NCBI GenBank assembly: GCA_038496445.1
Contig: JALMLS010000593.1
Location: 186,001 to 250,000, forward strand
DNA length: 64,000 nucleotides
Direction: 5' to 3'
Origin: Trichosphaerium sp. ATCC 40318
Taxonomy: Eukaryota > Discosea > Flabellinia > Trichosidae
The stretch's first letter is position 1. Each line of letters opens with the position of its first letter. Both the position numbers and the translations under genes were made by a program. This document shows, piece by piece, positions 12,126 to 24,534 of this stretch. Below the pieces are notes generated by a model. The model was not told the DNA's origin and did no database searches. It worked only from the letters and a program-made list of their open reading frames with translations.

Positions 12126-12372
12126 GAATGTATTTTTATTTGTACTAAACGAATCTTTAAATGATCTCAACTGTTTTGTTTTCTTACGTTCCGAGTGACC
12201 TTAACTGACTACTAAGTGCTCTAATTTCCATGTATTTAGTGTTCGTACTGCCGCTTGTTTATACTGTAGTCACCAGCAACTGTGTTTATGTAAAACTAGT
12301 GCTCATTTTTCAATTCAAAACAATTTTTTATTTGGATTGATTCTGTATTGAAATAGAATTACCACGTGCAAC

Positions 12373-14537
12373 TTATTTTTTTGCCATTACGGCTTCAATT
12401 GCAGAAATAGTTTTAGGAGCAGTTGTGAAGTTATCAATACCATCCTTAGTAATCAATACATTGTCTTCAATACGAACACCGCCAAACCCTAGTGACTTGT
12501 GAGTAAAAACTACAAAAGACAACAATTTTTTTTTTGATTTCACCTCTAAACTCAGCAATCTTATCTTCATTCAAATATTTCGCCAACTTCGGATCCTTCA
12601 AGGCAGAATCAAGTAGATAATCACCAAAGTAACACCCTGGTTCCACAGTGATGACCATACCAGGTTCAAGAGGTCGTGTCATACTAAAGCAATCAGTAAA
12701 AACAACCCAACTAAAAAAATTAGCTTTTAGAGAACGTACCGTAAGCTTCTAACTCCTGGCTTATTCACACGTGTTGTAGGATCTGGGTAAGCACCTACAT
12801 CATGTGTCTCAAGTCCAAGCATATGTCCCAATCCATGAGGCATAAAAATAGCACCCACTCGCTCTTCAACCATCGTATCAACATTAGCATCTTCTATAAT
12901 CACATTAACAAACGTCTTGAACAGTCCTTTGTAGTTTTGCCGTAAGATAAAAATCACGTGCTCTTTAGGACACCAATATTCTGCAAGTGTTTGCATAGTA
13001 CTTTTTCAGCAAGGTAATGCATATCTAGCCTAGATAATAAAGTAAGCTTGAATTCCTTTTTTTGTTTCAACAACTTACCAAGCTACTCCTGGTTTCATAG
13101 ATTTTAATACAGTCTCTTGCATATCTAATACTGCATTGTATATCAATTTTTGCTTATCAGAAAATTTGCCATTGACAGGGAATGATCGTGTGATATCAGA
13201 GGCATAGCTAGAGACATAGTTTTAGAGTCACTAAATGAATGAAGTTTTGAGGTTATTTTGAAAAGAAATAATCTTACCAGTGATACTCTCCACCAAGATC
13301 AAGTAAAAGCATTGCATTATCAGCTACTTTCCCATTATTAGGTTCACCCTTTTATGAAATACTGTCAGTTATTCTCAATTTATTCTTAAAAAATACCGTA
13401 CAGCGTGTCCATAGTGTAACATTGCACCATTAGCACCAGAACAGCAAATAGGCGTGTAAGCTTGGAGAAAATACATTAGTGATATAAAACACACCTAACA
13501 CTTGCAAAAGAAGGAGTACCTAGTTCTCTCATACCACCGTGCCTAAAAAGCACAATTTAGTCAAATAGATTCAAAATGATTTTAAATCTTACTTGAGTAC
13601 GTAGTATCTAAAATCAGCTTCCAGCTGGTATTCCATCATACCTGGGAACGCATTCTTCATCATAACTAGTCATAAGAGGTTATTTATGAGCATTATCAGA
13701 TAGCATTGATAAGGTGTAGTAATCTAATAAAGACAACTTACAAACATGTGCTTCGCTTGATATTTTGTTTGCAAATCGCATCAAAGCAATCTCCTCCTCT
13801 GTTTTATGGAGACGCAATTCGGAGATTATAGAGTATAGTGTATCTTCGTTGATGGCGTATTTTTTAGTAATACTATCACTCAGTACATGACCAGGGCTAA
13901 CGTCACCACTATCGGCATTCTTGCCTAAACAATAAAAAAAAATCACGATTTGTTCCTCAACTTATAGATGTCTTTACCTTTGATAGTGTAGACTGTCTTC
14001 GTGTCTAGCTCTGAGAGAACTTTATCTATATCCTCTACAGCAACGACCCTGTCTACTTCGTACATGTCCTTCCATTCTTTGTGCGATTTGATCTACTTGT
14101 CAATAAGTGTTTGTCTTGCTTTCGTGCGTACTGTTCCAAACCACACAGCGTAAGCCTCTGGGAACGTAGGTGAAAGTAATATTGAAGTACGGTTGTCAAC
14201 GTCCAGAATACCCATAAAGTCTGGCTCTTTTACGCCATATAGCCAGTGAAAATAGCTTTCTTGCCTTAAGGGCGGTTAAAAACACAATTTTACGCGGTAT
14301 GTACCTGAATAGTATCTCGTGGTCAGTCCCTGCCCTGGTTTGTTGTTTTCCGCCTTGTACAACAATAACTGATCCTTTAGGGAAATCTTTGCAGCAATCA
14401 AATAAACGTGCTCTGTTTTTGGCGTGTAGAGCCATTGGCACTTGATGTGTAGCGGTACCACGAGAATATGCACCTTTCATTGCTTGTGTATGAGATTTCA
14501 AATCAAACGTTGACAATTTAGGACTTTTTTGAGTCAT
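12373..14537 (-). CDS. PEPD: Xaa-Pro dipeptidase (prolidase), peptidase family M24
   Basis: Cleaves dipeptides with C-terminal proline in the cytosol using two metal ions. From ATG 14537 the N-terminal domain includes [16 protein letters not shown]. The M24 catalytic domain shows all metal-ligand motifs: LLLDLGGEY (Asp), the second Asp in [24 protein letters not shown] (His), ITVEPGCYF (Glu) and [11 protein letters not shown] (Glu). The substrate-side [11 protein letters not shown] motif is present near 13430. The protein ends with AVMAKK at 12373. About ten exons with introns of 40-80 nt; total length is near the usual 490-500 residues. It lies head to head with the secreted-protein gene, with only 20 bp between start codons. 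Confidence 0.93.
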
Positions 14538-14557
14538 TTTGACATTCTCAATTCACA
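14538..14557. promoter_or_regulatory. 20-bp interval between divergent start codons
   Basis: The prolidase ATG (minus) and the secreted-protein ATG (plus) are separated by just 20 bases. Both 5' untranslated regions and core promoters must be extremely short or overlap the opposite gene. Confidence 0.5.
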
Positions 14558-15094
14558 ATGCGTATTGCAAGTCTTGTAGTTTTGTTGTGTCTCATTATTG
14601 GCATAACCGCTTCGTTTGATGACTTCTTTGAGGATTTTGAAGCCGGTAAAAAAGTGGACTATCACAAAATGGTACAACGTACTATACAGGAGAGCAAAAA
14701 GCAGTTGGAAGACATGGTAGATGATACTTTTGGCGAAAAAATTGGTAGATTTGTTTCACGTCACACTGGACGCGTGGAGAGGGTTGCAAATCGTTACTTC
14801 AACAAGCTAGATAAAGCGCTTCGCACAGAGAAGCTTGGAGACAGGTTATTTAGAGAATACGACAAAATAATCGGTAAGGCACAAGCTGCAGTAGATGACT
14901 ACAATCCTCAAGATTGTATTGATGGTTTGAAGGACACAGGAATTAGTTCACGCATCATTGAACGTACTTGTGATTTCTTAGGAGAAACCATGGAAGAAGA
15001 CTTACGTGAACAAGCAGAAGGAGTACTTGAGGAAATTAATGAAACACGTAAAAAACTCGAACACCAGCTGGAATTGCACTTGACTGAAGAATAA
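14558..15094 (+). CDS. Secreted or ER-lumenal helical protein, intronless
   Basis: A single open frame of 178 codons. Residues 1-19 form a clear signal peptide (MRIASLVVLLCLIIGITAS). The mature part is highly charged and helical, with heptad-like stretches (FEDFEAGKKVDYHKM near the start, LEEINETRKKLEHQLELHL at the end) and only two Cys, in DCIDGL and RTCDFL, which could form one disulfide. No transmembrane span and no KDEL-type retention signal are seen, so secretion or passage to a vacuole is likely. I do not recognise the family. It is one of very few genes here without introns, and downstream it runs convergently into the eIF2B gene. Confidence 0.8.
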   Translation: MRIASLVVLLCLIIGITASFDDFFEDFEAGKKVDYHKMVQRTIQESKKQLEDMVDDTFGEKIGRFVSRHTGRVERVANRYFNKLDKALRTEKLGDRLFREYDKIIGKAQAAVDDYNPQDCIDGLKDTGISSRIIERTCDFLGETMEEDLREQAEGVLEEINETRKKLEHQLELHLTEE

Positions 15095-15241
15095 GACAAA
15101 AACGGGTTAATCAATAGTGTACCAACAAGTGTTGATATGACAACGGTATTTTTGGAGCGTTTACAACGTATGACAGCGTTTCCACCGCTGTTTTGTATCA
15201 ACTCAATTTTCAATAAATAAAGTAGTCTGTAGTATGTGTAC

Positions 15242-16989
15242 TTATTGCATTGAATTATATTCACGTAAAACAACAGGTACTGATGTTGGAGGTATCATAC
15301 CAACCTCAGAAATAACGAGGGAGATGAATTCAGAAGGAAGTAAATCGTACGTCAAGTTGAGTAGCTTGAGGTTCTTGTTGCTCTTCCAACTCTTTAAATG
15401 ATGTGTTGTGTTGAGTAATGACGGATCATCTAAAGAAATAAAGTTATTTCTCACCGAAGCAAAGACTTGCAAAAGAAAAAAAAAGGATAAAAAAAAGGAT
15501 AAAAAAAATAAACAATACGAACCAATTTCGTTGTAACAAATTGCATCTAACTGCGCTTTATCTGCGAATTTATATGTTTCAGTTGCAATAATCACAGGTA
15601 CATGATGGACTTTAGCCATCATGGCGACCATAGCTGAACCTGATTGACTCAAGGAGCAACCTGAACAATTCTTAGTAAGCAATAAAATGTCAACAAGTAA
15701 GAAAAATTGCCTACCATTAGCGAGCATAGCAGAGGCACCGAAGAACACTTTTGATACTTCTCTTATGATATATGATACACCAGTAATCAAGCAATACGTG
15801 CATTTTATGCCTTCCTTTATCAGTCTCTTCATCAACTCCTTACCTATTTTTTTGTCAAAAAAACAATATTCTACGATTAATCATTACCTTCAAAACGTGG
15901 CCTTGAATCTACTACTACAACGCGAAATTGTTTTCCTGTGCTATGCGCTTTGCGCAACATCATTTCTATAACATGATTGCTACAAGAGTTAATGAAGAAT
16001 GACACTTAGAAGATTACTAACCTTCCATAAGTAAGCACAACGTCTCCTTCGTTTATCTTTGCACAACAAAGATCTGCTATTATTTCATCAGCTGCAATAA
16101 TACGCTCTTGTATGTAGTCATCAATGCTATCATTTAAAAATTTCTTTGCCTAAAAAATAACCGTCAGACATGTCATGATAAAATTCATTGAATAAGAAAC
16201 ATACTTGTGCTTCTGACATGCCACGCGTCTTACCAATCTTTGTCTTTAAGTGTTTTATGGCATTACCCATACCTTGAGGTTGTAAGGAAGGAGTAAAAAG
16301 CTCAATAAAGTACCAACACAGAGAGGGCGACAATCAATTAAATACTGTATGATTGGTTTTAAGCTCTCTCCCAAATCAACCTGTATAGGCCTCTGACGTG
16401 GTGTGTCGGCGGTAGCTTTGTAAGAATAGTCCTTTTTAAGCTGTTAGGATAGTGTAATGAAGGGTTAGAGCGTGCCCATTGCTTGAGAGAGGTCAACATT
16501 GCTACAATTAAAATGTGAGACTTGGTTCAATTTTTGAAGGTTTAGTACCAGCAGTTCGCGCGTTGCTGCCATGTATCTTTCTGGAACGAAACAACAATCC
16601 CAATTTAACCACACCTGGAGGAAGTTGCTACTAGAGCTAAGCTTCAATCGTTAAAGCACTTCTTACCGCTGTTTTGATTGTAATACCAACTGGTGCGCGG
16701 TACTCGTACTGAGGTAAATGAGAAAAGAACTCAACAAGCGTTTCGTCTTTAGCAAGTGGAGATTTGTGTATCTATAACATGTTAGAGCGTAACAACGCAG
16801 TTTGTTATTAACCTGTTGTTTAGCGAATTTTTTCCTACGTGAAGGATCATCTAACTGATGTCCTGTTTGTTGTTGTTGTAATTTCTTGGCCTTAGCGCGA
16901 GCTACACGCTCTGCTCTTGATAATTGAGGCTTTTTGCCCTTCTTATTTTGTCCCTTCTTCTGATTGGGCTTTCCTCCCTTGTCTGCCAT
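15242..16989 (-). CDS. EIF2B4: Translation initiation factor eIF2B subunit delta
   Basis: Regulatory subunit of the eIF2B guanine-nucleotide exchange factor, which recycles eIF2-GDP. From ATG 16989 the N-terminus is Lys/Gln-rich and low complexity (PNQKKGQNKKGKKPQ, KAKKLQQQQ). The C-terminal eIF2B fold is well preserved: FFSHLPQYEYRAPV, AADEIIADLCCAKI, GDVVLTYG, FRVVVVDSRPRFEG, KRLIKEGIKCTYCLI, FGASAMLANG, PVIIATETYKF and the end PTSVPVVLREYNSMQ. It has seven or more short introns, one of them with an A/T-rich tract at 15475-15510. It is divergent from Ubc7 with 84 bp between start codons, and convergent with the secreted-protein gene. Confidence 0.93.
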
Positions 16990-17073
16990 AGTACCAAGCA
17001 CGTTTTTTTTTGTTGCAGATTGAAGTCAAAATACAGTCGTCAATGCTGTAACAAAATCCCGTGACTCACCCGT

Positions 17074-17863
17074 ATGTACAATCAAAACAACATGCGTAGG
17101 AATACTACGTCATCAGCTATGGCTTTCAAACGGTTAATGAATGAATACAAAGGTACTAATACGCTGTTCGACGTGGTCTCACGCGCACTAGAGCTCACGG
17201 AAAATCCACCAGAGGGCATAATTGCAGGTACAAGACGATTACGTACGACATTTACGTAATTACGTAGGACCAATCACAGAAGATAATTTTTTCGAGTGGG
17301 AAGCGTTTGTTGCGTACGTCACATTGTTTTTTTGCTTTCAACAAACTTACCAACGTCATTAGTGGTCCTAGCGACACGCCATTTGAGGGTGGGTACATAT
17401 AACGTACTACCACATTGACATGTTTTGTTAGGTGGTGTATTTCGTGCTATCCTTAGATTTCCAAAAGATTACCCTTTGTACCCACCTGAAATGATTTTTA
17501 CAAGCCGAATGTGGCACCCTAATGGCATGTCAACAAAGTGGAGACATTATTTTAATATCATATTAGTCTATAGTAGCGGTAAAGTATGTATATCCATCTT
17601 GCACGCACCAGGAGATGATCCACTACTTTATGAGAAGTCTTCTGAACGTTGGTCTCCAGTACAATCAATAGAAAAAATACTAATATCTGTCATGTCAATG
17701 CTTGCCGGTACGATATCTGTTCAACTTGTGTTGGTTTTTATTCATTGTAGAACCTAATGACGAAAGCCCTGCCAACATTGAAGCAGCAAAAATGTGGCGT
17801 GATCATAGAGAACAATTCAACAAAGTTGTTGAAGATACAGTTCGTGAAAGCTTATCTTTATAA
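17074..17863 (+). CDS. UBC7: Ubiquitin-conjugating enzyme E2, Ubc7/UBE2G2 type
   Basis: E2 of the ER-associated degradation pathway. The core begins [11 protein letters not shown] and joins to [15 protein letters not shown], then [28 protein letters not shown] and MWHPN. The catalytic Cys lies in [15 protein letters not shown], followed by the Ubc7-specific acidic insertion up to SERWSPVQS. The C-terminus matches the G2 subfamily ([17 protein letters not shown]) and ends DTVRESLSL. The first ATG at 17074 adds about 15 residues; the ATG just before AFKRL is an alternative start. Six exons; introns start GTAC or GTGG. Confidence 0.93.
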
Positions 17864-18003
17864 GCCCTAAATGAGGGTCAACCTATTGTAAATAGAAACA
17901 GTATTTGCGCTCGCGTTAGGGAGCAGTTATACACGTGTTATTCATCACTTGCAAGCAAGTGTTTAAGTTCCGAAAATAATTCACTAAAAAGCTTACAATT
18001 ACT

Positions 18004-20233
18004 ATGGCAACGAAGCCTGATCTCTGTTTTGTGCACTTCAATGACGCTTATCATATTGAATCACGCTCTAAGGATCCATGTGGCGGTGCAGCAAGGTCCT
18101 AGCGCATAACTTGCTTACAATTTCTAATACGCCCTCAGATTTCACACCGTTTACCGTAGATGGGATGAACATAATCCGTTACGTTTGTTCAGCGGAGATT
18201 TATTCAATCCATCATTAAGTACTCGATATAGCCCGAATAACACTAACGTCGACTAGTGAGCACTGTATTTAAGGGCAAACAGATGGTCGGCGTGTTAAAT
18301 CGCCTAGGTGTTCATTACAGTTGTATTGGCAACCACGACTTCGATTTTGGGGTACTCACGCGCAACAAAGTTAATAATAACGCAAAATAGATTGACGCCT
18401 TGAAAAAGCTGTTATCCCAAACAGACACTAAATGGCTAATGAGTAACTGCTTCGATAAAGAAAGAAACGAAATGATGGCTGGAGGCGCTACAAAACAATT
18501 GATAGAATGGCAAGGCGTTAAAATTGGTCTTGTTGGTCTCATTGAAGAAGAATGGATAACTACGCTCACCATGGACACTGACAACTTGGAGTACGCGTAA
18601 TTTATCCTGTCTGATCAAGCCATGTTGATGTGAGTGCTTAGATACACGGATTTTGTTTCTGCCGGTCGTAAGCTCGCTCAAGAACTGCGTGCTGAAGGTG
18701 CACAAGTACGAACAGAATTTCCATTGTGCAAAACTCTTGTGCACTTAATTTCAACTCAATCTGATCGCCATCTTAGCTCGTGATAGCATTGACACATATG
18801 CGAACTCCTAATGATGTGAAACTCGCAAAAGCTGTACCAGAAATTAACATTGTACTGGTACGCCAAAAGGTGAAACTTGGCTAGTGTTTTGTAACGGTTT
18901 TTTCACAAAGGGTGGACATGATCACTTTGATTTAAATGAAAAACATGGAGACAGCTATGTTATAAAGAGTGGCAATGATTTCCGTAATGTTTCTCGTATT
19001 TTTCTTTACTGGGATAATCCAGAAAAGACAAAGTTCCATCTTGATGTTAAGCTTGTTGATGTAAACTTGTCAGAGAAAGAAGATCCAGAAATGGTTAAAA
19101 TAGTGTCTGAATATGTAGGAGTACGTATTATTTGCTTTTTAACAAAACATTGTAACAGTTCAGAGATTAGTTTTTTTTTCAAAATTGGAGTTTACTGTTT
19201 GCCTCCGCTGTGTTCTTACCGCTTTACAAGGCTATGCAAAAGCGTATGGGTAAAAAAATTGGTGCTGTAGATGTCCAGCTTGACGCTCGTACTGCTACTT
19301 GTCGGTTAGGCGAAAGCAATGTTGGTTAGTGGTACAGTGTTTTGTGTTATTAATAATGTATTAAAGGCAACTTAATTTGTGATACTCTTATTACAAATTT
19401 GAACGTAGATTGTGCTATGATAAATGGTGGTACTATTAGATCAGATGATACATATGGTCCAGGAGACTTCACTTTACGAGGTAACTAACAATCAATAGAT
19501 ATAAATGATATAAAAAAGATTCTAACTATTTTCTTTCTAGATTTGCTTCTTATACTTCCATTTGAAGATAAAATGGTTGCTATTACAGTAACTGGCCAAA
19601 ACATTTGGGATGCTTTGGAAAATGGTGTCAGGTGCATTGTTATAAATAACAAATCGCTCATAACGATAACTTTAGTCAAGTACCTAAGCAAGAGGGAAGA
19701 TTCCCTCAGGTTGGAGGTATTAGATTCACGTACGACTCAAGACTTGAGTCTGGAAAGCGAGTGTTATCCGTAGAGATTGGAGGAAAGCCTGTAGATCTCA
19801 AAAAGGTACCAAGGACTTATTCCCTCTCTTTTTTGTGATGCTCAAATTTATTGTAGAATTACAATTTGGCTTGCAAAAGTTACATGGCAGAAGGTAAAGA
19901 TGGATATGAGTGCTTAGAGGTACTGCTATTATTTGTGAACCTGAGGTTCTAAATGTTTTAGGATAAGAACTACACATTAGAAGAAGAGAACGGACCTTTG
20001 CTTTCTTGTTTGCTTCGCATGGACTTCTTGAAAAGAAAAGTGAGTATTGTTTTTTTTTGGTAGTCATAACAATGTTTTAGGTTGTCCAGCGCTTACATGA
20101 GATTAACCACGCTGAAGACTACAGTGCGGTTGGTAAAGCAGTAGCTAAATTCAAAGGCGAAAAGCAAATACATTTCGACCACATTTCGCCTGTTGTAGAC
20201 GGTCGCATACATGATGTTGCCAAAGACAAGTAA
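18004..20233 (+). CDS. 5'-nucleotidase / UshA-family metallophosphoesterase
   Basis: Predicted nucleotide phosphohydrolase with two metal ions. The N-terminal calcineurin-like domain shows FVHFNDAYHIE (first metal Asp), RLFSGDLFNPS, the signature GNHDFDFG and ALTHMRTPND (metal His). The C-terminal 5'-nucleotidase domain is also complete, with NLICDTLITN, MINGGTIRSDD, LLILPFEDKMV and VGGIRFTYDS. No signal peptide is visible at MATKPDLCF and no GPI-like tail is seen at the predicted TAA (20231-20233), so a cytosolic form is likely, unlike secreted UshA or CD73. About nine short introns. A GTAATA directly at the stop leaves open a spliced extension. Confidence 0.88.
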
Positions 20234-20396
20234 TAAATTTATACATAGATCTGTTTTCTCACGTGATCAACAAGTACACCAAGAAAATACTGCAAGAATT
20301 AATGCCAACCAATATCAAAAAAGTTGTCAAGAACACGTAAGTCGGGTATAGTATGTGGCCAATTACGCTGTTGTGAAATCGAAAAGTTACAGTAAT

Positions 20397-20737
20397 TTAC
20401 TGCTGCAATTTCACAAGTTCTTCCATTGACATGATGGTACCATGTTTAAAGTCATAAGATATTTTGGTTGGGTAGAAAAAATTTGTGGTTGTGTTATTGT
20501 ACTCAAGCCTTTGAGTACTACGACGCCATGCCAACGGAAAAGGATCACTTACCTGACTTGTAAATCGAAAAGCGTAAAAAACAAGTTGTCACTTTTACGG
20601 TTTGCAAAGACAATACCCACTCGCGATTACGTAAAGAGCATCCAAATTTGCTTTAATTGCGCGATAGTTGACTAAATACGTACTAAGCCACAGAAAATTA
20701 TTGTCCAGGTTTTACAACGCGTTAATGCGCATACCAT
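20397..20737 (-). CDS. Putative small protein, unrecognised
   Basis: Weakly supported minus-strand gene between the nucleotidase and the kinase fusion. Its last exon reads NFFYPTKISYDF, then KHGTIMSMEELVKLQQ and TAA. The preceding exon reads GIVFANRKSDNLFFTLFDLQ, and the two join through a GT-AG intron. A plausible start, MVCALTRCKTW, lies at 20737, but I could not close the first junction. Size would be 70-80 residues. The exon texts look protein-like, which the plus-strand frame here does not. No family is recognised. Confidence 0.35.
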
Positions 20738-20817
20738 TATAAGTTACAAGTAAGTATACCCTTATTTGTGCCACCAATACACTAAAGCAATTTAGGCAAA
20801 CAAATGTACGCTAAATA

Positions 20818-23800
20818 ATGACTACAGTGAAGAAGAATCCGTTTGTATCGGTAGATAAAGCTTGTCGCGTATTTTCACTTCTACCAAATGAAATAAGCAC
20901 AATCATTGGCGCTGATGCCCATAATATCAAGCTAGAGCCAATGATAAAGCTTTGGTCAATTGGCGCAAAAGAAGTGTACTCAACAAGTAGCGCTAACGGC
21001 GTTCTGGTACTTCTAACAGGTAATTCGACCACTTCTACATTACGGATAATTGACACGAAAAAGAAAATGGCAAGCTCTACGAACTAGACACTGAGCCAGT
21101 TGACGGAAGAGAAGAATCTATGATTCCAAAGCTCCTTTTTAGCAAGCAAGAAGTAATATCTTTGAGCTGCAGCGCAAGTCACGTGTTGTTTTGTACTGGT
21201 ATGTACCCCATCACCATTTCTTTTTTTTTTTTTGATTTGTTTATTCGGTTTTTTTCTCTTTGTCTGTAGCGTTTTACCCTACGGTTTTTTGTTTATTATT
21301 TTACTTAGCCAATGGTGACGCTTATGGCCTTGGTGGTAACATATTTGGGCAACTGGGAACAGATACAAAGGAGGAGATTACCTCTCCAACTATTCTACCA
21401 CAGTTTCAACAAGCTAGCGTAGCTATAAAGGTAAGACCATAACAACAGTAAGCAAAGCAAAAAACCAATCAATAACAAAAAAAAAATGTAGCAAGTTGGA
21501 GCTGGTAATAATTTTTCTGTTTTTCTCGATTTGTCGGGTCAGTTATGGAGTTGTGGATGTTATAAAGGTTCGTAAATAGTTAACAATATATCTATATACT
21601 TCAAGAGCTTACAAGGAGATTAAAAGATGGTCGACTTGGTCATGGAGAAAAAGAATACGAACAAATTCATGTTCCTGTTAAAGTTGTTTGTGATAAAGTC
21701 ATTGAATCAGTGGCTGTTGGTTGGAGTCATGCTATCGCTTTGTCAGGTATTCAAAATGATCCTTAGTGATTTCATAAATTAATTACCTTTACCAGCAGGC
21801 GGAACCATTTGGGCATGGGGAAATGGAAAATATGGTCAATTAGGATTGGGTGATAAAGAAGATAAATTGATACCAACAGAGATTCCTGCCTCAAAAAGTC
21901 TTCAAATTGTTAATTACGGCGCTGGTTTCAGTATATCAGCGTTCCTTACAGGTACTATACAAGCTAAATAACCGCTAAAATCTAAAGAATATTATCAGGT
22001 GAAGGGGAGGTCTATGTGTTCGGTGCAGTAGGCGTTGAGCCAATTTCTAGAGGTACAATATAAGCAGAAATTTAGCGTGATTTTTAACAACTTTTTCGTT
22101 TTAGGAAACACTGACAAAGCCGATGAAGAAGGGAGTCTGGCCTCTTCTCAGAACCATCACAGTGAAGGTGATGTAACAACACCAACAATTCCAAAGCTTT
22201 TCCGTGGCAAGAAGATCGAAAAATTAGCATGCAGTACATTTCAAACAGCCGGTTTGGGTAAGGTTCTTCTCAATATTGCGGAAAATTGCTCTGACATTTT
22301 ATTTTTTTTTTTTGTTTGTAGATAACAATGGCACTATTCACATATGGAACCACAACCAATGCTCGTACGGAAGCGCAAGGCTTCCACATAAGTCAAAAAT
22401 ATCTAATTTGATCTGTAACGTGAAGTCTACGTATGCTACAATAGAAATGACAACGATTGTCATCAAAACTCTCGGAACTGAACCAGATGGTCAAATTGGG
22501 GTAAAAATTTTTTCCTTCACAATCCTCTCGTGTTGACTTTTTTTTTTTCTGTTAGATTTCGTCAGATAGCATTAATTTCCCTGTTGATCACTCTCAATTT
22601 CCTCTTAACCATTATATTGATGCCAATCTCGTTCTTACAAACTCCTCTCGTCAACAAGCAAGATTCAGATTCACGCCTAACTTCGAGGCCGGGAGCTACT
22701 TCTTTCGCTATTCTCTTCACCAAGGAACTATTCAACCTGGTTCTTTCGTTAAAGTTCAAGTCAGCCTCTTTATGAGAAAGCCAGTTGATGTTAAAACATG
22801 TATACGCTTACAAGTTGCTGGACGGGATGTATTACTCAAGTGTGAAGTCAATGGGTCTACAGATAAGGGTAAGAAAAGGAAGATGATCTTGAAACCTATG
22901 AAGATGATTGGTGAAGGAAACCAAGCAAAAGTCTACCAAGCGGTACAAAAAAAAAAAGCAATTTTTTTTTACAAACCACAGAATCAACACGCTTATTTTA
23001 ATGTTTAGATATTCTCTTACGAGGACGGTGTCTACCCTCAAGTTGTAGCTGCAAAGTTTTTTAAGGAGAAATACCACCACTTATGTGAGCGAGAGTGCGA
23101 TATACTTGGGTACGAACTCCTCAGACGTTTGTTAAAGAAATTACAAACAAGTTTTCTTGGATATTATTTTTTTTAAATGTTTACTTTAGGAAACTATTAC
23201 ATCCACGTGTAATCACTTATTTTCGATCCATTCCTGACCAACACTGTATGATCACCGAGTACAAAGCAATAATTTTATTTCACCTCTTTTTGTCTAACAC
23301 TAAGCAGGTACTACCCAAAGGGTAATTTATATGACTTGATACGCCTCAAAAAGATTGACCTAACAGTTGAGTTACAAATATCAATTTTACTTGATATCGC
23401 GTCAGGTATGGAATACCTACACGATGCTCACTATATTCACCGTGATCTCAAGACGTTGAACATACTGGTACAAGCGAAATAAAGCATTTTGTTCAGCTGG
23501 CAAGACCACCCTTCTAACTTTTTTTTTCTTTTCTTGTAGGTTTCTGAAGATGGACGAGCTGTTATTTGCGATTTTGGTACTACACGTGAGGAGAGCGCAA
23601 TGATGAGCCGCGGTAAAGGAACTGCGTTGTGGATGGCACCGGAAGGTAAGGAAGAAGGGAAAAAACAAGCTTCGGGAACGCTAATCATCTATTAGTGATA
23701 TTGGGAAGAGCGTACACTAAAAAGGCTGACGTGTTCAGGTACAAATAATGTCAAACAGTTTTGTCTTACTCACTTTTTTTTTTTCAATTAGTTTTGGCAT

Positions 23801-24166
23801 TGTTGTGTTTGAAGTAGTAGCGAAAAGAAGACCGTATAGTAAGAGAGAATACTTTGATGTTAAAGATTTTTACACTAGAGTGACTAAAATGCGGATGAGA
23901 CCTGGTAAGAGCCCTTGTATTTTCTTTTTTTTTTTTTTGATTTTTTTTGATAAAACAATTGTTTGGTATTTTGTTGCCTTATGCTTGTTGTAGAAATTCC
24001 AAAAGACTGTCCAGAATTTTTGGAAGTAATGATGACACGTTGTTGGCATACAATTGCTGACGTTCGTCCTTCATTTACTGCAGTTAGAAAAGCATTAGAG
24101 CAGTACCAAGGCGTGATGTTTTTCCTAAGAGAGAGCAAAGATAATCTAGCACATGTACCGATGTAA
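20818..24166 (+). CDS. RCC1-repeat / beta-sandwich / protein kinase fusion
   Basis: A three-part protein of about 750-800 residues. Part one, roughly the first 400 residues, is an RCC1-like propeller with typical blades: AYGLGGNIFGQLG, LWSCGCYKDGRLGHGEKE, GWSHAIALS, TIWAWGNGKYGQLGLGDKED and EVYVFGAVG. Part two resembles an MSP/ASH-type immunoglobulin-like sandwich (NFPVDHSQFPLNHYI, LTNSSRQQARFRFTP, FRYSLHQGTIQPGS). Part three is a TKL-like kinase: IGEGNQAKVYQA loop, VVAAKFF (Lys), YIHRDLKTLNIL, CDFGTTREES, GTALWMAPE, DVFSFGIVVFEVV and CWHTIADVRPSF. Catalytic residues are intact. About 18 short introns occur, several with poly-T tracts. NEK8/NEK9 combine the same two modules in the opposite order. 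Confidence 0.85.
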
Positions 24167-24534
24167 TATAAAAATATTATATGGCTTTTTTCAAGGAACA
24201 AATTTCTTGCGTACCCACAGACAGGTTTTCTGAAATCCTTCTTGTTAAAAACTCAACCTACTAGTAGCGGTTTACTAAGGCGTACAAGTCACCCAAATTT
24301 TGCTTGTCAGTTATTGTTGGCACCCGCTCCTACGTACTTCTTTTTCTAAATGAAAAAGCACGTGCTTACAGAATATTACACTTGTGACAGCAAGACACTC
24401 ACTTGTATGAGCCTCTATACTACCTCACAACTCCTGTAGAACGTGCTATAAGTTGTAGTATAAAAAGTGCTGACTTAACTGTGCAATGTTGAAAAGTTGT
24501 CAAAATGCTACTTGTGATGTGAAGTGTAGCACTT
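24167..24534. other. Intergenic region
   Basis: No coding exon is seen in these 368 bases. A palindromic AGCACGTGCT E-box lies near 24357-24366. Short AT-rich tracts make up the rest. Confidence 0.4.
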
